From contig NZ_CP061292.1 of NCBI RefSeq assembly GCF_018687475.1, forward strand, positions 806,001 through 870,000: a stretch of 64,000 nucleotides of DNA. The letters run 5' to 3'. The first letter of the stretch is position 1. Each line of letters starts with the position of its first letter. Under the pieces are notes generated by a model that was not told where the DNA came from, did not search any database, and was given only the letters and a program-made list of their open reading frames with translations. Origin of the DNA: Polynucleobacter sp. MWH-UH24A. Lineage in GTDB: Bacteria > Pseudomonadota > Gammaproteobacteria > Burkholderiales > Burkholderiaceae. A program made the position numbers and the translations under genes. This document shows positions 35,455 through 44,678 of the stretch, piece after piece.

Positions 35455-36102
35455 TTGAAATCAGTTCGCATTGACTTTGTATCGGATATTGCCTGTCCAT
35501 GGTGTGCAATTGGTTTGACTGCCCTAGAGCAGGCAGTCGACCAAGTGTCCGATCGAGTATCGGTAGAGATTCATACTCAGCCCTTTGAATTAAACCCGCA
35601 GATGCCCCCAGGCGGACGGGATGTATTTGAGTATCTCTCAGAAAAATACGGTAACCCGATTTCGCAAGTTAAGATCAATCAAGAACGAATTTATCAACGC
35701 GCTGCCGAAATCGGATTTACCTTTCATCCAGAAGGGCGCAAACGAGTCTATAACACTTTTAATGGCCATCGACTCTTGCATTGGGCGGGCGAGGAATTTG
35801 ATGCAGCTGCGCAATTGCGGTTAAAGAAGGCACTGTTTCATACCTACTTTACCTTGGCAGTCAGTATGGATGAGCCCCAACATCTACTAGACGCCGTAGC
35901 ACGCGCAAACCTGCCAGTCTCACGGGCGCAAGCTGTGATCGAGAGCGATGAATTTTCTCAGGCAGTGCGAGACATCGAGCAGGAGTATGGGCAACTCGGA
36001 ATTAGCTCCGTACCGGCAGTGATCTTTAATCAACGCCATCTCATTTCAGGGGCGCAAGCACCCGAGGTGTTTGCGCAAGCCATCCTCGAGTACGCAGACT
36101 AA
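35455..36102 (+). CDS. DsbA-family oxidoreductase (FrnE/2-hydroxychromene isomerase type)
   Basis: The 215-residue protein has the thioredoxin-like active site CPWC at Cys14/Cys17 in DIACPWCAIG, and the family C-terminus GQLGISSVPAVIFNQRHLIS followed by GAQAPEVFAQAI with the cis-proline region. There is no signal peptide, so it is cytoplasmic FrnE-type rather than periplasmic DsbA. It starts at TTG 35455, directly after the preceding stop codon. Confidence 0.85.
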   Translation: MKSVRIDFVSDIACPWCAIGLTALEQAVDQVSDRVSVEIHTQPFELNPQMPPGGRDVFEYLSEKYGNPISQVKINQERIYQRAAEIGFTFHPEGRKRVYNTFNGHRLLHWAGEEFDAAAQLRLKKALFHTYFTLAVSMDEPQHLLDAVARANLPVSRAQAVIESDEFSQAVRDIEQEYGQLGISSVPAVIFNQRHLISGAQAPEVFAQAILEYAD

Positions 36103-36107
36103 ACGCG

Positions 36108-37085
36108 TTATTCCTTGATATTGTTCTGGATCACAAACTTACCCCAGACCCCAATTTGTTTTGCTACAAAAGCATTTGCAGTGTCGGGATTGAGACTAAG
36201 AATTTGGATGCCCTGAGTTTTTAGCTTCTCAGCAACCGCTGGAGTTTTGAGCGCTTTATCCACTGCCTTGTACATCGCATTCACAACGGCTGGCGGTGTT
36301 TTTGCTGGAGCAATCACTGCCCACCAGGCTGGTGCCTCAAATCCTGGATAGCCACTTTCAGCCAAGGTAGGAACGTTTGGCATATCAGCGGTCCGTTTTG
36401 CTGTTGTTACCGCCAACGGAATTAAGCCACCGTTATCGGCATGCGGCTTAATGAGGAACATGCTGCCAACAACTAGAGGGATTTGGCCAGCAAGACCATC
36501 TTGCACCATTGGGCCGCCACCGCGATAGGGGGCATGCACCCAATCAACCCCGGTTTTCTTGGCAAAGTCGGCGATCGCCAAATGCCCCAAGCTACCAATA
36601 CCAATTGATCCATACGTAAATGGTTTCTTCGCCCTCGATTCAGCCATCAGCTGCTTCATGCTTGTAATTCCAGACTTCTTGCTGGCGGCCAAAACCATGG
36701 GTGAGGTCCCAATCAGATTGACAGTCACTAAATCGCGAAGCGTGTCATACGGCAAATTGTCTTTAAGGGATGGATTAACACCATGGGTATCAAACACTAG
36801 CCCAAAGGTATAGCCGTCTGCCGGTGCTCGTGCCACGGCGGTTGTACCAATGACCCCCGAGGCGCCACCAATGTTTTCAACCACAATATTCTGTTTGAGT
36901 TCTGCTTGTAAGACGGGAGCCAGTATGCGAGCCACTTGATCCACGGAGCCACCCGGAGGAAAGACGGCAATCATCTTGATGGGACGTTGCGTTGGCCAAT
37001 TACCAAGGTCACTTTGTGCCATGGTGGGGGTAGCAAAACCAACGGCAATCAATAGAGTAGTAAGGATTCGAATCAGGGAAGCCAT
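36108..37085 (-). CDS. Bug-family periplasmic solute receptor
   Basis: A 325-residue receptor from ATG 37085 with a signal peptide (LLIAVGFATPTMAQ) and Bug motifs WPTQRPIKMIAVFPPGGSV, VVENIGGASGVIGTTAVARA and YRGGGPMVQDGLAGQIPLVV. The start at 37181 in a longer frame adds 32 non-signal residues and overlaps the divergent RraA-like gene. It lies back to back with an RraA/FAH pair, suggesting a shared substrate. Confidence 0.88.
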   Translation of the reverse strand: MASLIRILTTLLIAVGFATPTMAQSDLGNWPTQRPIKMIAVFPPGGSVDQVARILAPVLQAELKQNIVVENIGGASGVIGTTAVARAPADGYTFGLVFDTHGVNPSLKDNLPYDTLRDLVTVNLIGTSPMVLAASKKSGITSMKQLMAESRAKKPFTYGSIGIGSLGHLAIADFAKKTGVDWVHAPYRGGGPMVQDGLAGQIPLVVGSMFLIKPHADNGGLIPLAVTTAKRTADMPNVPTLAESGYPGFEAPAWWAVIAPAKTPPAVVNAMYKAVDKALKTPAVAEKLKTQGIQILSLNPDTANAFVAKQIGVWGKFVIQNNIKE

Positions 37086-37163
37086 AGCGTCTCCAAAAAG
37101 TAGAATGAATCCATCATACTGGATTTGAAATGCCGCGAAACGGCAATACAATGAACGTACACC

Positions 37164-37832
37164 ATGATTAATCCCATTCAAATATTTCCCAGAAAAGAGC
37201 CCGCCGACTTAGGCATTCATGCGCTGCGGGGTATGCCATCCACAGTCATCAGCGATATGCTGGGACGAACGCTGGTTGCCAAAGGCATTCTCCCCATTCA
37301 TCGAGCACCGATGTCGGTTTGCGGTAATGCTTTCACAATTAAAGTACGCGCCGCAGATAACCTCATGGTTCACAAAGCTCTGCAAATGGTTCGAGCAGGA
37401 GATGTCATGGTGATTGACGCGGAGGGTGATATCGGCTGTGCGGTCATTGGTGAGATCTTGACGCGCGTTGCTAAAAGTCGTGGCGTCGCAGGCATTGTTG
37501 TTGATGGCGCAGTGCGCGATGTCGATGCGCTCGAAGAGCTGGCCTTTCCATGTTGGGCTCGCGGTATTAGTTTACGAGGCCCCATGAAAGATGGACCAGG
37601 AGCAATTAATGTGCCGGTCTCCATTGGCGGAATGATCGTGAATCCCGGAGATATCATTTTGGGCGATCGCGATGGTGTCATCGCTATTCCCCCAGCGCTT
37701 GCTGCAGAAGCGGCGCGTCTTGGTCAAGAAAAGATTAAACAAGAACAAGAGATCCTCAAAACGATTGAAGCAGGGACCTATGCGACCCCATGGGTCGATG
37801 AGCTGCTCATCAAAAAAGGGGTCAAACTCTGA
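37164..37832 (+). CDS. RraA-family protein (aldolase-type)
   Basis: A 222-residue RraA-fold enzyme: LRGMPSTVISDMLGRTLVAK, then VMVIDAEGDIGCAVIGEILT and GIVVDGAVRDVDALEEL. The conserved metal region (VNPGDIILGDRDGVIAIPP) is intact. With the FAH gene 68 nt downstream and the divergent Bug receptor it looks like a small catabolic unit for a keto acid. Confidence 0.83.
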   Translation: MINPIQIFPRKEPADLGIHALRGMPSTVISDMLGRTLVAKGILPIHRAPMSVCGNAFTIKVRAADNLMVHKALQMVRAGDVMVIDAEGDIGCAVIGEILTRVAKSRGVAGIVVDGAVRDVDALEELAFPCWARGISLRGPMKDGPGAINVPVSIGGMIVNPGDIILGDRDGVIAIPPALAAEAARLGQEKIKQEQEILKTIEAGTYATPWVDELLIKKGVKL

Positions 37833-37900
37833 TTACAGAGTCAATACAATACGTACCCAATGCGTTTAGAAGACTACATAAAACTCAATTAGGATAATTC

Positions 37901-38593
37901 ATGACCACATCATTTGTGATTGCTGCCCCTGCCATTCCTTCCTTGCCGGTTGTCGGTGATAGCAAGCGTTTTCCAGTCAATCGGATCTATTGCGTTGGTC
38001 GTAACTATGCCGATCATGCGCGTGAGATGGGGCATGATCCCGATCGTGAGCCGCCATTCTTTTTCATGAAGCCCGCAACTGCAATCGTGACCGATGGCCA
38101 AGCGATGGCCTATCCTGCATTATCAAAGGATGTACATCATGAGCTAGAGATGGTGGTTGCTATCGGGAAAGGTGGATCCAATATCTCAGCGGATCATGCT
38201 TTAGATCATGTGTGGGGCTACGGTCTGGGACTTGACATGACCCGTCGCGATTTGCAAGGGGAAGCCAAAAAAATGGGACGTCCTTGGGATACTGGTAAAG
38301 CCTTTGATCAGTCTGCGCCATGTTCAGCCCTCGTACCAGTTAGCCAATGCGGCCATTTATCGAAAGGCCGTATTTATCTCACTGTAAACGGACAGGTGAA
38401 GCAAGACGGTGATCTCGCCATGATGATCTGGAATGTGCCCGAGACGATTGCCTATCTATCCACACTCTTTACCCTCATGCCTGGTGATTTGATCTTCTCA
38501 GGAACACCTGCAGGGGTTGCTGCGGTTCAACGGGGCGATGTGTTGGAAGGCCATGTTGACGGCCTACCCGTGCTCCAAACCAAAATTGTCTAA
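37901..38593 (+). CDS. FAH-family hydrolase, fumarylpyruvate hydrolase-like
   Basis: The 230-residue protein has FAH motifs: RIYCVGRNYADHAREMGHDP, EPPFFFMKPATAIV, HHELEMVVAIGKGG and LMPGDLIFSGTPAGVAAVQR. The N-terminus resembles fumarylpyruvate hydrolase of gentisate pathways, but other FAH-family C-C hydrolases and decarboxylases look alike. Preceded by an RraA-like gene; possible acylpyruvate degradation (inference). Confidence 0.83.
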   Translation: MTTSFVIAAPAIPSLPVVGDSKRFPVNRIYCVGRNYADHAREMGHDPDREPPFFFMKPATAIVTDGQAMAYPALSKDVHHELEMVVAIGKGGSNISADHALDHVWGYGLGLDMTRRDLQGEAKKMGRPWDTGKAFDQSAPCSALVPVSQCGHLSKGRIYLTVNGQVKQDGDLAMMIWNVPETIAYLSTLFTLMPGDLIFSGTPAGVAAVQRGDVLEGHVDGLPVLQTKIV

Positions 38594-38597
38594 GGCT

Positions 38598-38981
38598 TTA
38601 AAGCTCCGATTGATTCTCGAGCGCAAATAATTTGAGCGTATCAAAGTCCACATGATCAAGTGCATTGATGTGGGTACTCTCCAGTTTAATGAGTGGCGCG
38701 CACCCATTGGCTAGGGCCTCTTGCCAGCGGGTAATGCACAAGCACCATTGATCGCCTGCTTTGAGCCCCGGAAAGTTCCACTCCGGTCTAGGGGTAATGA
38801 GATCATTGCCTTGCTGTTCGCTGAACTCCAAAAACTCGTCGGTCATGATGGCGCACACCAAATGCAAGCCAACATCGTGTTCATTGGTCTTGCAGCAGCC
38901 ATCCCGAAAGAAACCCGTAAGCGGATCAAACGAGCAGGGTACGAGCGGCTCGCCAAAAACATTACGCACAATCTCAGGCAT
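38598..38981 (-). CDS. DUF2237 family protein
   Basis: A 127-residue protein with the conserved pattern NVFGEPLVPCSFDPLTGFF, then RDGCCKTNEHDVGLHLVCAI and EFLEFSEQQGNDLITPRPE, ending WCLCITRWQEAL. Conserved cysteines and histidines could bind metal. The family is widespread in bacteria, without a defined function. The frame starts 10 nt after the enoyl-CoA hydratase stop on the same strand. Confidence 0.87.
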   Translation of the reverse strand: MPEIVRNVFGEPLVPCSFDPLTGFFRDGCCKTNEHDVGLHLVCAIMTDEFLEFSEQQGNDLITPRPEWNFPGLKAGDQWCLCITRWQEALANGCAPLIKLESTHINALDHVDFDTLKLFALENQSEL

Positions 38982-38991
38982 TGATCTCCCC

Positions 38992-39777
38992 TTACTTTCC
39001 TTGCCATTGAGGAGGGCGGCCCCCTAAGAATGCCGTCACACCTTCTTTAAAGTCTGCACTGCCATAAACCTCGGCAATTAGATCATCGCAATTGGGTAAG
39101 GCGTTTCCAATGACACGTGCCAAAATTAATTTGGATGCCTTTTGTGTGATTGGTGCAAGGGCAGCTAATTGCTTGGCAAGATCGAAGCTAAGCGCATCCA
39201 GTTCGTCAGACTCACCCGTTTTATATACAAATCCTTGTGCAAGAAGCTCTTGTACGGAGATCAACTCAGCAAGCAAAAGCATTCGCTTCACAATCGCCAC
39301 TCCCAAATGGGCAGTTAACCAAGCAATATTACTTGGCGATAAAGTGTTACCCAAGGTGCGCGCAATGGGCACTCCAAACTTAGCGTTCGGTGTGGCTATC
39401 CGAAAATCACACAAAGCCGCAATTGCTAACCCGCCCCCAACCGCGAGTCCATCAATCACTGCGATCGTTGGCATGGGTAGCTGTTGGAGCGGTCCCAAGT
39501 AGTGATCAATCATGCGCTCGTAGTGAATGCCATCGGCGCCAACTTGAAATGATTGAAATTGCGCAATATCGCTACCGGAGACAAAGGATTTGCCACCAAT
39601 CCCTCGCAAAATGGCAACACGTACCGAGGGATTTTGAGAGAGCTCCAAACAAATCGTACGTAATTGCTCATACATCGCCTGCGTCATCGCATTGCGAGCT
39701 TTGGGATGATCAAAAAATAGATGTGCGATCGAGTCCTTAATCTCGCAATACACCCTGGCGTTTACAGAATCGCTCAT
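38992..39777 (-). CDS. Enoyl-CoA hydratase/isomerase family protein
   Basis: The 261-residue crotonase-fold protein has the oxyanion-hole patterns AILRGIGGKSFVSGSDIAQF and AVIDGLAVGGGLAIAALCDF. It overlaps the CoA transferase gene by 4 bases, so the two are translated together. Such pairs often act on one acyl-CoA substrate: a CoA transferase activates it and the hydratase follows. Exact substrate unknown. Confidence 0.87.
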   Translation of the reverse strand: MSDSVNARVYCEIKDSIAHLFFDHPKARNAMTQAMYEQLRTICLELSQNPSVRVAILRGIGGKSFVSGSDIAQFQSFQVGADGIHYERMIDHYLGPLQQLPMPTIAVIDGLAVGGGLAIAALCDFRIATPNAKFGVPIARTLGNTLSPSNIAWLTAHLGVAIVKRMLLLAELISVQELLAQGFVYKTGESDELDALSFDLAKQLAALAPITQKASKLILARVIGNALPNCDDLIAEVYGSADFKEGVTAFLGGRPPQWQGK

Positions 39778-41000
39778 GCAGCAAATGCCCCCTGGGTTCG
39801 CAGTGACTCAATCTGCGCCGATGTAAAACCAGCTTCCTCCAAAACCTCTTGGGTGTGTTCACCCAACAACGGTGGATGACGCCGAACTTGCTGAGGAGTC
39901 CCTTGCATCTTGACCGCAAAGCCAATGTTCGGAACTTTACCTTCGAGCGGATGATCAATCTCAATCTTCATTTGGCGATGTTTGCCATGCTCACTCTCAA
40001 AAGCCTGTGGGTAGTCTAAGATGGGACCCGCCGGAATACCTTCGGCCAACATCAAATCAATCCACTCATTTGCATTCTTTGTCACAAAGGATATCTCAAG
40101 GTCAGTGATTAAGTCATCCCGATGACCAAGTCGTCCAGCAATCGTTTGATAGGCAGGATTTTGTAAAAGATCTGGGCGGGCTAAGATCGTACAGAGTTTT
40201 TGCCAAAGCTTATTATTGGTAGCGCCCATCACAAAATACCCATCTTTTGCTTTCACAGCCTGATAGGGGGCAGTCATACGATTTGCTGTTCCTAAGGCAA
40301 CCGGTGGTTGACCAGTGCCCCAGTACTCCGAGGTATCCCAAATTGAGAACGCTAACGCGGAGTCAAATAAGGATGCATCAATGTATTGACCTTGACCGGT
40401 ATTCTTTGCACCAATAAAGGCAGACAATGCGGCGTAGACCGCAAACAAAGCACAACCAATGTCAGCAACTGGAACACCGGCTTTCACGGGTTTGCCATCG
40501 CCATGGCCAGTGACGCTCATGACCCCGGACATTGCCTGTGCCATCAAATCAAAACCGGGACGTTCTGCCCACGGGCCACTTTGACCAAAACCCGAGATGC
40601 TGACATACACCAAAGCGGGATTGATCTTGCTCATCACCTCGTAACCAACGCCAAGGCGTTTCATGACTCCAGGGCGGTAGTTCTCCACCAAGATATCGGC
40701 ATCCTTGGCTAATTCAAACAAAATTGCCTTGCCCGCATCCGACTTCAAATTAATCGCGATACTGCGTTTGTTGCGATTCATATTCAAAAAGCCCATGCTA
40801 TCGGGGCCTTTCATCTTAAAGCCCATAGCACCGCGGGTTTGATCACCCGAACCTGGTGGTTCGACCTTAATGACATCGGCACCCATATCGGCAAGTAGCA
40901 TGCAGCAGTAGGGACCGGCCATCACTTGACTAACATCAAGAACCTTAACGCCCGCGAGCGGTAAGGGGCGATTGGGCTGGTGTGCAGAAGAATTCATCAT
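39774..41000 (-). CDS. CaiB/BaiF (class III) CoA transferase
   Basis: The 408-residue family III CoA transferase moves CoA between carboxylic acids. N-terminal LDVSQVMAGPYCCMLLADMG, ADVIKVEPPGSGDQTRG and GFLNMNRNKRSIAINLKSD are visible; the catalytic Asp lies in RPGFDLMAQAMSGVM (about residue 150). Start at 41000 or 40997 (two Met codons). It is followed by the hydratase gene with a 4-base overlap. Confidence 0.9.
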   Translation of the reverse strand: MMNSSAHQPNRPLPLAGVKVLDVSQVMAGPYCCMLLADMGADVIKVEPPGSGDQTRGAMGFKMKGPDSMGFLNMNRNKRSIAINLKSDAGKAILFELAKDADILVENYRPGVMKRLGVGYEVMSKINPALVYVSISGFGQSGPWAERPGFDLMAQAMSGVMSVTGHGDGKPVKAGVPVADIGCALFAVYAALSAFIGAKNTGQGQYIDASLFDSALAFSIWDTSEYWGTGQPPVALGTANRMTAPYQAVKAKDGYFVMGATNNKLWQKLCTILARPDLLQNPAYQTIAGRLGHRDDLITDLEISFVTKNANEWIDLMLAEGIPAGPILDYPQAFESEHGKHRQMKIEIDHPLEGKVPNIGFAVKMQGTPQQVRRHPPLLGEHTQEVLEEAGFTSAQIESLRTQGAFAA

Positions 41001-41060
41001 GGCATTCTAAACACAAAACCATTTTTCGTTTGTGCATACCAGTCTATTAAAATAAGCATC

Positions 41061-41219
41061 ATGTACATGTTTTTACCTTTTGCGATCGCATTACTAGCCG
41101 CCATCTTCATTTGGTTCGAAAAGCGTCTACTTGGATTACTGTTTGCATTGGCTAGTGCATTGATTACGGCAGCCTGGTTTATGCATCATGCCTCCGATAA
41201 ACTGAACATCAGCTTATGA
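41061..41219 (+). CDS. DUF5993-like small membrane protein upstream of dsbB
   Basis: The 52-residue product has two hydrophobic helices (MFLPFAIALLAAIFIWF and LGLLFALASALITAAWFM). I recall DUF5993 as a small membrane family found next to dsbB; the pattern and context agree. The stop TGA overlaps the dsbB ATG (ATGA), so expression is coupled. It could be a partner of DsbB (inference). Confidence 0.7.
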   Translation: MYMFLPFAIALLAAIFIWFEKRLLGLLFALASALITAAWFMHHASDKLNISL

Positions 41220-41779
41220 GTCAGTTCACCTTACCATCGCTTAGTGGCATTGGGAACATTGCTCTCCTACTGGTCATTAATTCGGTACTAACCTTGGCTT
41301 TTCTCGACCAGTTCATCAATCATGATTTGCCATGCCCCCTATGTATCTTGCAACGAATGGGCTTTACCTTAATTGGGCTAATGTTCCTATTAAACATTCG
41401 TTCCGGTGCACAGCCTGCACATTACGGATTTGCAATTCTGTTTGCAATCTTGGGCTTATCGGTTTCCTTGCGGCAGGTACTTCTCCATGTTGCTCCGAGT
41501 GATCTCGGTTATGGCGATACCTTCTTTCATCTGCATTTTTATACCTGGGCCTTTGTTGGATTTGTCTCATTGATGATTAGTATTGCAATTCTTTTAATCA
41601 TCCCCGATCGCGGCACCCGCAGTCGTCACTGGTTAGCGCAGTTTGTATGTGTATGGTTCATTCTCCTATTGGTGGGCAATCTACTCTCCACTTTATCGAT
41701 TTGTGGTTTAGGTGCTTGCGCAGACAATCCCCTGAACTATGCCGGTATTGAGCAACTGCGTCAGTGGCTTGCGAAGTAA
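41216..41779 (+). CDS. dsbB: DsbB-family disulfide oxidoreductase
   Basis: A 187-residue membrane protein with four or five helices and the first redox pair at Cys40/Cys43 (DLPCPLCILQRMGF). The second periplasmic pair is in ICGLGACADN. DsbB re-oxidises DsbA and passes electrons to quinone. The N-terminal residues MSQFTLPSLS precede the first helix. It is coupled to the DUF5993 gene and abuts a Bug receptor gene. Confidence 0.88.
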   Translation: MSQFTLPSLSGIGNIALLLVINSVLTLAFLDQFINHDLPCPLCILQRMGFTLIGLMFLLNIRSGAQPAHYGFAILFAILGLSVSLRQVLLHVAPSDLGYGDTFFHLHFYTWAFVGFVSLMISIAILLIIPDRGTRSRHWLAQFVCVWFILLLVGNLLSTLSICGLGACADNPLNYAGIEQLRQWLAK

Positions 41780-41785
41780 TTGATT

Positions 41786-42751
41786 TTGAAACGACTCATC
41801 TTCGTTTGTGCACTTGTGTCTTGCCTGCTTGCGCCGGCTCAAGCGGAACGCGTCTGGCCACGCGAGACCATCCGAATCGTAGTTAGCTTTCCTCCAGGTG
41901 GCGCACCCGATACCCTAGCACGGGTTCTGGCAGAGGATTGGCAAAAAACCCTTAATGTGCCGATTGTTGTTGAAAACCGTCCTGGGCATGGCGGCAATAT
42001 TGGAGCCGATCTCGTGGCCAAGAGTGCGCCGGATGGCTACACCTTGCTCATCGGTACGGTAGGGATTCATGCGATTAATGGTGCGCTCTACGAAAAACTC
42101 TCCTATGACCCAATCGCAGACTTCACGCCGATCAGTTTCTTGGCAAGCACGCCCAACGTCTTAATTGTCAGTAAGCAACTTGGTGTGCAATCACTCAAGG
42201 ACCTCATTACTCTTGCCAAAGCAAAACCCGATGAGCTTACTTTTGGATCGTCAGGAACGGGTACCTCAATTCATATGTCTGGCGAGCTGTTTAAGGAAAT
42301 GGCTGGTGTACAGATTCGTCATATTCCTTACAAGGGCAGAGCACAATCCTTGCCTGATCTGGTGAGCGGTCGCATCTCGATGCTCTTTGATAATTTGGCA
42401 TCTGCACTACCTCTCATTAAAAGTAATGAAGTGCTTGCTTTGGGTGTCACCACGCTCAAGCGCTCACCCTCAGCTCCAGAGATTCCGACACTTGCTGAGC
42501 AAGGATTGAAAGGATTTGAGGCGATATCTTGGTTCTCGCTGATGGGCCCGGCAAAGTTACCGAGAGATACGCAGATGCGCATCAATCAATTGACCCAGCA
42601 AACCCTATCCAAGCCAGAGGTCAGAACACGACTAATGAGCGGTGGGCTAGAGCCAAACCCGGGCAGCCCCGAGGATCTTGCGCGGTATATCCAACTCGAA
42701 TCCAATAAATGGCGCAAAATTGTTCAGCAATCCGGAGCAAAAGCGCAATGA
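41786..42751 (+). CDS. Bug-family periplasmic solute receptor
   Basis: A receptor of about 321 residues with signal peptide (FVCALVSCLLAPAQA). Bug motifs include ETIRIVVSFPPGGAPDTLAR, VVENRPGHGGNIGADLVAKS and YKGRAQSLPDLVSGRISMLF. Start is TTG 41786 (or 41780), directly after the dsbB stop, so it may be co-transcribed. Ligand unknown. Confidence 0.88.
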   Translation: MKRLIFVCALVSCLLAPAQAERVWPRETIRIVVSFPPGGAPDTLARVLAEDWQKTLNVPIVVENRPGHGGNIGADLVAKSAPDGYTLLIGTVGIHAINGALYEKLSYDPIADFTPISFLASTPNVLIVSKQLGVQSLKDLITLAKAKPDELTFGSSGTGTSIHMSGELFKEMAGVQIRHIPYKGRAQSLPDLVSGRISMLFDNLASALPLIKSNEVLALGVTTLKRSPSAPEIPTLAEQGLKGFEAISWFSLMGPAKLPRDTQMRINQLTQQTLSKPEVRTRLMSGGLEPNPGSPEDLARYIQLESNKWRKIVQQSGAKAQ

Positions 42752-42810
42752 TGTCAGCCAAACCGATGTGAGATGCGTTAATTACTCAGAGATAACTACC
42801 GGAGCATTCT

Positions 42811-43275
42811 ATGCGACTTCAGGCCCTTCAATTCATCCTCATTAGTAGTCTTGGCGTCGGCCTACTCACTGCTTGCGTATCGGCACCCACTGGCCCCACG
42901 ATTACCATCATGCCGCGTGAAGGAAAGTCCTTTGAGGAGTTTAAAAAGGACGATGAGGAATGCCGAGGTTTTGCATCCCAATCCGTTAAGGATGGCAATA
43001 CCGCCGCTTTAAAAGAAGGTGCGATCAGCGCTGCCACCGGTGCAGCCATTGGTGCCGCGGCTGGAGCCCTCTATCAAGGTGGAAGCAGTACCAATGTTGG
43101 TACTGGTGCAGCGATAGGTATGGTTGGGGGTGCAGCGGTTGGAGCCATGGGCGCTGCCAGTAAAGAATCGCAAGCCCAAACTCAATACAACACCGCCTAT
43201 CAACAGTGCATGTATACCAAGGGCAATCAGGTACCCGGATTTAAACCGGTTAGTGAGTTTAAGAAGATTCAGTAA
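42811..43275 (+). CDS. Glycine-zipper lipoprotein
   Basis: The 154-residue protein has a lipobox (GVGLLTACVSAP) and a central glycine-zipper run (AATGAAIGAAAGALYQGG, then GTGAAIGMVGGAAVGAMG), typical of outer-membrane-associated glycine-zipper proteins. Two pairs of Cys are present (DEECRGF and YQQCMYT). It sits alone between a Bug gene and the convergent MATE gene. Confidence 0.82.
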   Translation: MRLQALQFILISSLGVGLLTACVSAPTGPTITIMPREGKSFEEFKKDDEECRGFASQSVKDGNTAALKEGAISAATGAAIGAAAGALYQGGSSTNVGTGAAIGMVGGAAVGAMGAASKESQAQTQYNTAYQQCMYTKGNQVPGFKPVSEFKKIQ

Positions 43276-43278
43276 GAA

Positions 43279-44670
43279 CTACACCGTTACTGGCGGATTC
43301 ACTTTTTTGTAATACGCAGCTGTCTTTCTAAAAATCCACAGCAGGAGTGCAGCCGCAATGGCTAAGCTCACACTGTTGGCAATCCAAAATCCATTAACCC
43401 CTTGAAAGATTTGGGGAGTATTGCCGAGAACATTAAAGCCGAGCAGGTAACCACCACCAAGGCCAACACACCACAACGATCCTGCATAGACCAGCATTGG
43501 TAAAAACGAGATGCGATATGCTCGCAAAATAAATGCTGCAACCACTTGCACCGAATCAACTAATTGGTAAAAGCAAATGAACAAGAAGAGGGGCGCCGCC
43601 AATAATTTGACATCGGGTGTCGGGTCGTAGAGATCGAGCAGTTGGAAACGAAACACCCAAACAAATAAACCAATCACAATGCATAAGCTGCTGGTAAAGA
43701 TTACCGATGACCACCCAATTTCTTCAGCGCGTTGCTGACGACCAGCACCAATCGATTGTGCGACTAAGGTCATGGTTGCAATCGATAGAGAAAGGGGTAC
43801 CATATAAATAACAGTGCCGAGATTGGCGACGATTTGATGTCCCGCCAGCGGAGTGGTACCAAAGCGTGCAATAAATAGCGACATGAAGGTAAATGAGGTT
43901 ACTTCGATAAAGTAACTCAAGCCAATTGGTGCACCTAAGCGTAAGAGGGTCCAGATCCGATGCCAGTTTGGCCAGCTAAATTGTGCAAAGAGCTTAAACG
44001 GTTTGTAAAACCCGCCCGAGATAACAATAATGAGGGTAGCAAAAAACCATAACCAATTAATAATGACGGTAGCTACAGCACAGCCAGGACCACCCATAGC
44101 GGCAATACCAAAGCCACCATAAATAAATAAGGCATTGAGCGGAAACTTGAGACCCAAGCCGACTAATTGAACAATCGTAATAATGCCGGGTCTAGACACA
44201 GCATTATGAAACGACATCAAAACCCGCATACCCATGCTAGCTGGCAATCCGAGAGCCAAGATCTCAAGGTAGAGGCGTGCTTTATTTTCTAGCCCCGCTT
44301 CAACCTGTGAGATGCCGAGTAAGAGATCAGCGTTCAAAAGGATTAGGGTGCCAAGCACGGTTAAACCCAGTGCTAGCCAGCCTGCTTGACGAACCTCTTC
44401 ACCAATTTCATTAAACCGTTTTGCACCAAATAGTTGCCCTGCGATTGGGGTGAGGGCAGCAATCACTCCCGTGAGACCAACGTAGATACTGATATAAATT
44501 GCAGACGCCATGGCCAAAGCTGCTAAGTCCTCAGACGAGTAGCGCGCTGTCATTGCGGTATCCAATACACCAAAGGCAATCACCGCTAGCTGGCCAACCA
44601 GTAGGGGGCCCGCTAATTTAATGAGTTCAGGAACATCGTCTCGCAATCGCGAGATCCGGAAAAATGCCAT
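43279..44670 (-). CDS. MATE-family efflux transporter
   Basis: The 463-residue protein has about twelve hydrophobic segments arranged in two halves, and MATE family blocks: LAGPLLVGQLAVIAFGVLDT near the N-terminus and GLGLKFPLNALFIYGGFGIA in the middle. It exports cationic drugs or metabolites in exchange for Na+ or H+. It is 8 nt downstream of a glycosyltransferase gene on the same strand and may share its transcript. Confidence 0.88.
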   Translation of the reverse strand: MAFFRISRLRDDVPELIKLAGPLLVGQLAVIAFGVLDTAMTARYSSEDLAALAMASAIYISIYVGLTGVIAALTPIAGQLFGAKRFNEIGEEVRQAGWLALGLTVLGTLILLNADLLLGISQVEAGLENKARLYLEILALGLPASMGMRVLMSFHNAVSRPGIITIVQLVGLGLKFPLNALFIYGGFGIAAMGGPGCAVATVIINWLWFFATLIIVISGGFYKPFKLFAQFSWPNWHRIWTLLRLGAPIGLSYFIEVTSFTFMSLFIARFGTTPLAGHQIVANLGTVIYMVPLSLSIATMTLVAQSIGAGRQQRAEEIGWSSVIFTSSLCIVIGLFVWVFRFQLLDLYDPTPDVKLLAAPLFLFICFYQLVDSVQVVAAFILRAYRISFLPMLVYAGSLWCVGLGGGYLLGFNVLGNTPQIFQGVNGFWIANSVSLAIAAALLLWIFRKTAAYYKKVNPPVTV

Positions 44671-44678
44671 GCGTCGAC

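Noticed and set aside
43021..43150. Tandem nucleotide repeats in the glycine-zipper gene
   Set aside because: The repetition is at the protein level (Gly/Ala) and not a true DNA repeat array.
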